Shown: positions 56,247 through 64,000 of the stretch, in pieces | Layout of the letters: each line of letters starts with the position of its first letter | How positions within the stretch are numbered: position 1 is the stretch's first letter | Source of the DNA: Coniella vitis | Taxonomy: Eukaryota; Ascomycota; Sordariomycetes; Diaporthales; Schizoparmaceae | NCBI GenBank assembly: GCA_011317545.1 | Contig: WUJK01000003.1 | Location: 1,178,001 to 1,242,000, forward strand | Direction of reading: 5' to 3' | DNA length: 64,000 nt | Notes under the pieces: model-generated | Database searches by the model: none | Told to the model about the DNA's origin: nothing | The model's input: only the letters and a program-made list of their open reading frames with translations | Made by a program: the position numbers and the translations under genes

Positions 56247-59200
56247 CTACTCCAGCTTGAGCTGCTTCAATTCCTCAATCGTAGCAGCAAACCCCTTTTC
56301 CTCGCTCTCCAAATCCGCGAGCCTCTTGCGGTCCGCTTCTTGCGTTGCAACAGCAACCTTGGCTACATAATCGGCGCCCGTGACAAGCTTGCGCTGCTTG
56401 TCAGCCGCCTGCTTGGTCTTTTCGAGCTTCTTGGAGGCCTTTTCGAGCTCCGCGTCGAGGTCAACGCGGCCCTTGATGTGCAGGTAGACAGTGGCCAGGG
56501 CGCCGATCGGGTATGCGACGCAGCCCGCAGGACGGGAGTCGGATGGCTTGGCGATGGTGATGGCGCCGATACCCTTGCCGGATAGCGAGCGGATCGAGCT
56601 GACCTGCTCCTCGATGGTCTTGTGCGCGGCAGCTTCGGTGGCCTGAATGATGATTTGAGCATCTCCCTTGAGGGGGTACTCGGCCAGGAGGGAGCGGATG
56701 CCCTTGGAGCTGTCGAGGATGAGCTCGTAGGCTTCCTCGGCAGCGGGCTGGTCGAGAGCGGGCTGGTGCACGGGGTATGAAGCCAGCATGACAGAGCGGG
56801 TCTTGTCCTCAGGTCGTCGGGGCAGGCGCTGCCAGAGCTCCTCGGTGATGAAAGGCATGAAAGGGTGGATGAGCAAGAGGGCGGCCTCGAGGGTCGTGTA
56901 AAGGGTCTGCAGGGCGGAAGCAGCCTGTTCCTTCGTGCCGTCCTGGATGATGCCCTTTGAGTTCTCAATGTAGACATCGCAAAGGTTTGCGTAAATGTAG
57001 TTGTAGACGGTGTTGGCGGCGCGCATGAACTCGCGCTGCTCGAGCGCCTCGTTGACTTCCTTGGCTGCCGCGTTCATCTTGCTGAGGATCCACAGCTCCG
57101 AGAGGGATTCTTGGCCTTGCAGGGTGGGCGCTTTTGCCGGGACGAAGCCTTCGACGGTCTCAATCTTGCCAATGACGTACTTGGAGGCTTGGAAAATCTT
57201 GTTGGCGAACCTGCGGTAGGCGTGCATGACCTTGACGTCAAAGTTGATGTCGCCGCCGCCCGTGGTGTAGGCAGCCAGACAGAATCGAAGTGCATCAGTG
57301 CCGCACCTGAGATTCGGATATCAGTACGCTGTAATTTGGTGGTCTCTCTATAGAGAGAGGGTGGAAGAGCAATCGGGACTTACTCTGGGATACCAGTAGG
57401 GAAGGCTTGTTTTTGGTAAGCAGTGGCCTTCTTGACCTCGCCAGGAGCGAGGTTACCAGTCAGGAGTTTGGCGTGCAAGTCATCCAGCTGAATACCTCGA
57501 ATCACATCTAGAGGGTCAATAACATTTCCCAGACTCTTGCTCATCTTGCGACCATCGCTGTCGCGGATCAAGCTGTGACAGTAAACTTCCTTGAAAGGGA
57601 CTTGGCCAGTCAATTTCTTGCCGAGCATGATCATACGGGCAACCCAGAACTACACCATGTCAGTTTCCAATGCTTTGTAAGTGTATACGTATCTCGGAGT
57701 GGGGTGCAGTATGTACTTACGAAGAGAATGTCCCACCCAGTCTCGAGGATGGAAGTTGGGTACAGTTTCTTGTAGTCGTCTGCGTCGGTGTTGGGCCAGC
57801 CGAGAGTGGAGAAGGGCCAGAGTCCACTGCTGAACCAGGTGTCCAGCACGTCAGGGTCGCGTTCCAGAGTAAAGGTCTTGCCAGCCAATGCCTTGTTGGC
57901 TTTGGCCTCGGCTTCCTCCTGTGTCCTTCCGCTGAACCACCGGTCATTGTTGGACGTGTCTTCCTCCTCACCCTCGACCTTTGCGAACCAGACGGGACAT
58001 TGGTGACCCCACCAAAGCTGGCGAGAAATGCACCAGTCCTGAATGTTTTCCATCCATCTGTAGTAGTTCTTCTCGGCACTCTCAGGCCCAATCTTGATCT
58101 CTCCAGTCTTGACGGCCTTGATGGACTCATTGGCCATTTCCTTCATGGCCATCCACCATTGTGGCTTCATCAGAGGCTCAATGACGTCCTTGCTGCGCTC
58201 AGACAGAGGCACCTTCATGGGATTGTCCTTCTTGTCAACGTATAGGCCCTTTGCCTTGAGATCGTCCTGGATCTTGTATCGCACATCAAACCGCCTCTGT
58301 CCAGCATAGGCACCGGCGTTCTCGTTAAGAAGACCGTCATCGGTGAAGATGTTGATGAACTCGAGGTTGTGGTCCTTGCCGAGCTTGAAATCGTTGGGGT
58401 CGTGACCAGGGGTCAACTTGACAGCACCCGTTCCAAATTCCATGTCGACATACTCGTCGGCGATGATGGGAAGCTTGCGGCCCTCGATGAAGGGGTGTGT
58501 AGCGAATTTGCCGACCAGGTGGGCGTAGCGCTTGTCCTTGGGGTTGACTGCGATACCCGTGTCACCGAGCATGGTCTCGATACGGGTTGTGGCGACTTCG
58601 ATCTTCTCTTCGGATCCCTCAATGGGGTACTGGAAGTGAACAATGACACTGTCAAGATCCAATGGGTCAGTCAACAAGATATGTGCAATGAAGAAGCCGG
58701 CTATGATACATACCCGAACTCAACCTTCTTCTCATAGCCGGGCACATCGAGCAGCGTCCTGCCCGTCAACTCCTTTTGGTCGACCTCGAGGTTGGACAGC
58801 GCAGTCATCAATGTGCAGTCCCAGTTGACAAGGCGGTTGGCTCTGTAAATGATGCCCTCCTCGTGAAGACGCACAAAGTTCTCGGCAACAGCTGCGGAAA
58901 GGTTCTTGTCCATGGTAAAGGCCTCTCTCGACCAGTCCGTGGAGATACCCATCTTGCGCTCGGCATTGTTGATCTTGTCATGGTATTCTTGCTTCCACTC
59001 CCAGACGAGGTCGAGAAACTTCTCACGGCCCAGGTCGTGGCGCGTCTTTTGTTCCTTCCTCCATAACATCTTTTCGACAACACTCTGAGTCGCGATACCG
59101 GCGTGGTCGCATCCGGGGAGGAACAGCGTGGTCTTGCCCAACATTCTCTGCCACCTCGCCATGATGTCCTCGAGACTGTTTCCAAGCGCGTGACCCATGT

Positions 59201-59851
59201 GCAGATTGCCGGTGCAGTTTGGTGGTGGGATGACCATGGTGAAGGCACCAGCTGGTTTGACGTCGCCAGTCTCTGTGAACTCGGGCTTGAAGAAGCCCTC
59301 CTTCTCCCACCATTCGTACCATGCGCTCTCAACAGCCACGGGCTTGTAGGCCTTGTAGTAAGGGTCATCGAAAGGGCGAAGGCGCTTCTTCTCTCCCACG
59401 GGCGTTTCCTCGACGTATGCGGGCAGAGCGTCTTCCTCCTCGGCCTTGGCCTTCTTCTCTGCCTTTTTGCTGGGGGCACCGGTGGGGGCAGCCTGCTTGG
59501 CAGCAGCCTTTTGTTGGAACTTGGCGAGCTTCTCAGCCTTCTTGCGCTCCTTCTCGAGCTCCTTGGCCGACTTCACCTTGCCAGCACCAGCGGCGGAGGC
59601 AGCGCCAGCATCCTGGCCGGCCTGGTGGGTTCCAGTGGCGCCAGTTGGGGTGGTTTGCTGGATGGCGGCCTTGGTCTCGTTCGAGGCACGAGGGACAGCT
59701 GAGCCAGCGGCTTGGCCTTCAGCCTTGGGACCGTCTTCGGCGGCAATTCTGCAAACAATTGAGGTTAGCGAGAGGATGTGTCTTGGGCCCAAGAAAGAGA
59801 GAAACAAGGGCAGAAGACTGACGGGTTGCCGCGAGCCGAGTTGGTAGCCAT
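56247..59851 (-). CDS. VAS1: Valyl-tRNA synthetase, cytosolic with possible mitochondrial isoform
   Basis: Exons 59823-59851, 58714-59748, 57721-58648, 57384-57649 and 56247-57306 join in phase to 1105 residues; the introns are 59749-59821, 58649-58713 minus its last base (58649-58713 region), 57650-57720 and 57307-57383. It is a class I synthetase that charges tRNA-Val and edits Thr-tRNA-Val. An Ala/Lys-rich N-terminal appendix (about 10-115) precedes the catalytic core. The HIGH signature appears as HMGH (193-196) and KMSKS as KMSKS (699-703). The editing domain region includes VATTRIETMLGDTGIAVNP and the anticodon-binding part follows from about 760; the C-terminal coiled coil is Lys/Glu/Ala-rich. 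I use the ATG at 59851 (ACAATGG context). The frame stays open upstream with presequence-like sequence; see the separate entry. Confidence 0.95.
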
Positions 59852-60586
59852 TGTCGCACGGCGGAGGGGAGTTGGATACCGTCCGAGTGCTGACGAGTGC
59901 ACCAGTAGTGCACGAAGGATTGGACGGGACAGCGTGATTGCAGTCAACTGAGCCTGGAAACGCTTCAATTGAGTGCGAGCCCGGAGGGAGGAAAGGATGC
60001 GGAGCTCGAGTAGCGTTTGAGTCGTGGATGAGGGGCTCACGAAACAGCAGCAGCAGTGAATTTATGACCGAGAGAATCTCCCCAAAAAGTTGACTCACGG
60101 GCTCGAGGTTGCAGCTGCCAAAAGATCGGAACCCCCTGCAGCCGCGGGGTGACACAGCGGGGTTTTTGCTCACTAGGCACTGCGTACCTTGTCTGTAACT
60201 ATGACTGTACATTTGAAGCGAGCTTCGGCCCCTATACTATGGAAATAGGGTCGCTGTGGCTTGACGGGGGCCGCTAACAAAGCCCTGTAGTGGCTTGAAG
60301 CAAGGCCTGGAAGTAATGCGCCAACCGTGATTGGTAGGTGCCTATACTGCGTTCCTGAGCATCGCAAGGTCTCATTCATTTCACCTCCGTTTTTTTTTTT
60401 TTGGCTCCTTACAGATCTGTCATATTTGTTACAGCTCACCCATGGGCATAAGCCAGCCTGTATTCGAGCTAGCAGGCCTTTGCAAAATGTCCTGAGCCAT
60501 ATGGCTGCCCCGTGTTTGTAGGCCGTCCACCCGATGCGAACCCCCGTTCACTGAGAAGAACCCGATCCGAATACCAATTCGCGAGG
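59852..60586. promoter_or_regulatory. Divergent promoter, with presequence-like in-frame extension of VAS1
   Basis: The 735 bp between VAS1 (minus) and the next gene (plus) must hold both promoters. On the minus strand the VAS1 frame stays open from 59852 to an in-frame TAA near 60062. The roughly 65 codons are rich in Leu, Ser, Thr and Arg and nearly lack acidic residues, like a mitochondrial presequence, but contain no ATG. Alternatively a GTGAGT donor at 60098 and a TTCCAG acceptor at 59954 would join an ATG at 60212 in phase to the same stretch. A T-rich run near 60390 and the transcription starts were not resolved. Confidence 0.55.
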
Positions 60587-62448
60587 ATGAAGAGGCGGGT
60601 ACAGGCCTCGCCCGTTCTGGCGGCGTACAGAACAACTACAGCCTCAAACATGGCAATCCGCGCCCCAAGGACAGCGACATATGCCCCGAGGATAGCCTCT
60701 CGACGCTACAGTTCCAAGGCTTCGCATCCTGGACCAAATGTGGGCGGCCCTCTGGGCAACGGCTACCCAGACTGCTGGAGGAAGACGTCAAACCTCGGCC
60801 GTGATGGACCAGATAGCCTCGAGGGACCCAGCTCATCGCACACCATCTTCACATTGCCTGGTGCTACAAAGGATCTTGTCCTGAATCTCGTCAGGCAAGC
60901 TTCTCAATTGCCACGAGAAGCCGTCCCAGAAGCAGACGAAGCTGCGGTGATATTGGCGAGCCCGAGGCATGCTTCATGGCTCACTGACCGCACATTCATG
61001 GCGTCCTTGGTTTCTTCACTCCAGGGCAGTCAAGCGTCGGATGCTCCAGCTTCTGGGCCAAAGCACTTTCACGTGCTGGCTGCGGTGGTGGACAGCCTCT
61101 GCCCGGAGTCAAATAGCCATCATCTCCACCAGCCGCAGGAAGGTCTCTCGCTACATGTGGGCAGAGCAGGGAGCCTGTTGCCTGGCTTATGGGATGATAC
61201 AGCAGCTGCACTACCACCTGTGCATACGGTGGAGGAGCCATCACACCTTGTGATATCCATCAACAATACAGCCCACTCTGAGGACAAGATGTCCGTAACT
61301 CTCCCTCTAGCTAACACGCTCTTCAAGAACGGACGACGGTCGACTCTGTTGGCTTCCAAGTGGGCGACACAAGGCGGTGGCATCATGTCGCATATCGCTT
61401 CCCCTTCCCATCAGATGCTGCAAATGTGGGACAAGCGTTGCCAAACAATTTGCCTGCCTCCATCATCCGACAGCAGCTCCTTGGCAATCAGTTCTTCCCT
61501 TACACCCATCACGTGGCCGCGTATGATTCTCGAAAGTCTGGGAAATATCCTGGCCAAGGTCGACATTGAAGGTGTCGCCTCGCCAGCCTCCATGGAGTTG
61601 CAAGCTAGTGTTCCTCGCTTGATCGAGGCGCGGCGCTCCTCGGACTCGGGATACAAGAATGCACAGGCGCGCATTGGCGTATGGGCTGCCATTATACCAG
61701 GCAAGCTAATTATGCCTGATGCGTTCGCCAAATCGACACAGGGACTCCACCACGACGCCAGACTCAAGGGCAGTTCTCCTGACGATCAAGCCAAGGCCTT
61801 GCCGTTCAACCTCTTCACAGGCTCACCACCGCACGGGCGCCAGGGTTGGCCACCCCACACTGCGGTTGGACCGGCACTGCTCCAGGGCTGCCGACTGCAT
61901 CGCATCAGTAAGTACCTCTGTAGAATCCTAGATGAAGTACAGTCGGCTAAGCAAATCTCGTAGTGAGCGGAGGAGGCGAGTGGGGAGCCAAGGCGAGTCT
62001 TTTGTCACTAGATCCACAGACAAGCTATGGCCTGGAAAATGAACAAGACGAGCTACTGCGATTCCAGCGGTCCTTCTTTGGCGAGGAAGAGGCAGACGAG
62101 GCTATTGCAAAGCCAGGCGATTTTGTGCAGTTCTATGTGGATCAGGAGAGCCATTCACTCACTGAGACAAGAGATGGAGAAGACATCACAGCCTCACCAC
62201 TCTCAAAAAAGTATCCGCGAGTTGTATTCGGCGTAGGCGAACACAGTCCAGCAGACTCAGATGCATCACCAGAGGTCTCTTCTGAGCCTACAGCAACAAA
62301 GGAGCTGGCCTGGCTTGTGCCGGATCATTTCGGTGGAATGAGTGCAGAGGCATTGTACATTGAGTCTGCCTCTCAAAGCATCAAAACCAAGCTCGACGCG
62401 CCAGGGATGCGTGTTATTTTGGGCAGCAGTCGGAGACCTTTGACGTAG
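60587..62448 (+). CDS. Conserved ascomycete protein, probably mitochondrial; possibly FIST-domain-like
   Basis: Exons 60587-61907 and 61964-62448 join in phase (A|TG, Met) to 601 residues; the intron is 61908-61963 (56 nt). The start at 60587 (MKRRVQASPVLAAYRTTTAS) gives an Arg/Ala/Ser/Thr-rich N-terminus with RIASRRYSS near residue 50, a likely mitochondrial presequence. Downstream blocks include SLHVGRAGSLLPGLWDD, VTLPLANTLFKNGRRSTLLA, TPITWPRMILESLGNIL, ARIGVWAAIIPGKLI and, at the junction, GGGEWGAKASLLSLDPQTSYG. I recall homologues in other ascomycetes that are sometimes annotated with a FIST-type sensory domain, but I cannot confirm that from motifs here. No catalytic residues are identified. 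It is divergent from the valyl-tRNA synthetase gene. Confidence 0.78.
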
Positions 62449-62859
62449 AGCATGCCAACTTGCCGGGTTGGACAGCAAAAGCAAAGAACAAAACAAAATG
62501 ACTCATTATGAAAGACTGTCACACCGGCTGTGAACTATCTGTGATGTGTTGAGAGCAGAGAGTGATGATATGGTGGTTGTGCTTATCAATCCGGTGCGGT
62601 GGCATGCGTATGCGAGTGCAAGTACGTATGCGTCAAGAACGTGCGTCAAAAGTCGTGATCCGGCGAAGAGCCGGCGGTGCTTGATGCAGCCTCGCCCCGT
62701 TCCTTGAAGACTCACCCACCATTCTATCCTTGCTCACCACCATCATCACCACCACCATCATACCAATTTTGGATCACGCAACAAGTCCATTTGGGTGTCC
62801 ACTTGATAGGCTGCTCACTTGCTCGCAATCTAACCTTGAAAAGCGAGAGGTCAAGCACA
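62449..62859. other. Short intergenic region upstream of the last gene
   Basis: 3' flank of the preceding gene and promoter/leader of the next. A caccatcatcaccaccaccatcat triplet-like run lies at about 62738-62761. No exon is supported. Confidence 0.6.
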
Positions 62860-64000
62860 ATGAGTGCCACCAAGCTGGTTACCATCGGCATCCTGTCGAT
62901 AGGCGACATGGGCATGGGCATCGCAAAGCTGCTCGTCGCCAATGACTTTTCCGTTGCTACAAACTGTGCAGGGCGGAGGCAAGTAGATCCTCAAACTCAC
63001 CCAAGACTTGGCTGCACCGACCACTTCTGCTATTATGCTCTCCGACCGGCACCGGGCACACCCAGATTAACACACCTTGCAGCAAAGACACCCTCGAGCG
63101 CGTCAAGACCGCCCAAGTGACGGATCTAGGCACCGACACGGCGCTCGTCAAGCAATGCGACGTCGTCCTGTCTGTCGTGCCCCCGCGCGACGCCGAAGCC
63201 ACTGCGCAGCGCGTCATTGATGCCCTCGCGCTCGTGACGCGGCCGGCCAACTCCCCGCTCTACTTTGTCGATCTCAACGCCGTCGCGCCCTCGACCATCA
63301 AGCGCATCGGCCGCAAGATTGAGGCAGCCGACATCCCCATTGTGCTCATTGATGGCTCCATCCTCGGTGGCCCGCCGCACCCCATGGTCGCTGACAACAC
63401 CTCCTCCACCAACAATAACGGCGGTGGTGAAGGTGCTTCCACAGCCAACGCACCCAGCGCAACCACGGTCCGCAGCGACTGGAACGTCCCCTCTCTCCCC
63501 ACAAGCGGCCCAACCAGCGTCGCCGACATTCCCAACTTTGGCGCCGCCCTCGCAACGGCCCTCAACACCCGGCACATCAGTCCCGACATCGGCGCCTCCT
63601 CGGGCCTCAAAATGTGCTTCGCCTCGCTCTCCAAGGGCTACAGCGCCATCGCCGTGCAGTCCTTCACCACAGCCGAGCGCCTGGGTGTACTGCCCGCCCT
63701 GCGCGACTCCCTGGCAGAGATCGTGCCCGCCCGCGTCGCGCAGACGGAGCGCGCGCTGGTGGGGATGCCGCCCAAGGCGTACCGGTGGGTCGCGGAGATG
63801 GAGGAGATTGCGCGGACGCATAAGGAGGACGGCGGCTTCGAGGAGGATCTGTTCAAGGGCGCGGCAGGCGTGTTTCGCGCGGTGGCAGAGGATCCGGTGT
63901 TGGGAGCGGAGAAGGTCGGCAGGAGGAAGAGGGGCACCACGGCGGAGGATGTGGCGGTTGCCATGGCGGAGGGGATGGAGAGAAAGAGGAAGAAGTTGGA
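62860..64000 (+). CDS. 6-phosphogluconate-dehydrogenase-like NAD(P)-binding protein, DUF1932 type (3' end beyond window)
   Basis: Exon 62860-62978 and exon 63083 onward join in phase (AG|C, Ser), giving at least 345 residues up to the window edge, with no stop seen. The intron 62979-63082 has a GC donor (AG|GCAAGT) and a normal AG acceptor with an ATTAACAC branch-like site. The N-terminus holds a beta-hydroxyacid-dehydrogenase-type dinucleotide site (GILSIGDMGMGIAKLL), then CDVVLSVVPPRDAEATAQRV and YFVDLNAVAPSTI, typical of the 6PGDH N-terminal domain. The second half (SSGLKMCFASLSKGYSAIAV) matches the DUF1932 C-terminal domain. An Asn/Gly/Ser-rich insertion lies around 63400-63450 between the two. 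Members are oxidoreductases of unknown substrate. The plus-strand frame lacks an ATG in exon 2, so it is visible only through splicing. Confidence 0.86.

Noticed and set aside
60512..60586. Upstream extension of the gene at 60587 to 60512
   Set aside because: The codon at 60512 is GTG, not ATG; the first ATG in frame is at 60587 and already begins a presequence-like N-terminus.

Overview
This is a eukaryotic window from a filamentous ascomycete, most likely Sordariomycetes and plausibly Hypocreales. That placement is an inference from gene content, about 50-270 nt introns with GT/GC..AG borders and CTAAC/CTGAC-like branch sites, and fungal-only families (UstYa/DUF3328, DUF6604, Pth11-like rhodopsin-fold proteins). 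I recognise 18 protein genes, one of them cut by the right edge, plus one intron-containing tRNA. Most gene models were built by joining exons by hand so that donor, acceptor and reading phase agree. Intergenic DNA is long and rich in microsatellites.

Layout. 1.0-10.4 kb: a five-to-six exon conserved protein of unknown function, the complex I accessory subunit NDUFB8, and, head to head with it, the SWR1 chromatin-remodelling ATPase. 11.8-30.6 kb: seven consecutive genes all on the minus strand, namely a UstYa-like oxidase, an ornithine cyclodeaminase/mu-crystallin family protein, a Dal5-type anion:cation symporter, a second MFS permease, a DUF6604 protein, a small unknown protein and a secreted GMC flavo-oxidoreductase. 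This block looks like an accessory, possibly metabolic, cluster without a visible core synthase or RiPP precursor. 30.6-35.2 kb: a 4.6 kb stretch with no gene I can support, full of simple repeats and clustered TACTATG/CATAGTA motifs. 35.2-40.3 kb: a seven-helix rhodopsin-fold protein and a triose-phosphate/nucleotide-sugar transporter family gene that contains a 6-nt microexon and a GC-AG intron. 41.1-64 kb: housekeeping genes, namely tRNA-Arg(UCG), the AP endonuclease Apn1, a BUB1/MAD3-type checkpoint kinase, enolase, an M1 aminopeptidase, valyl-tRNA synthetase, a mitochondrial-looking conserved protein, and a 6-phosphogluconate-dehydrogenase-like protein that runs off the end.

The most notable observations are the co-oriented accessory block around the UstYa homologue; a single checkpoint kinase carrying two KEN boxes, a GLEBS-like motif and an intact kinase domain; upstream in-frame targeting sequences on valyl-tRNA synthetase (none beginning with AUG in the contiguous frame) and on the aminopeptidase; the 6-nt microexon; and two GC-AG introns. 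All functional statements about families come from general knowledge; no database search was run.
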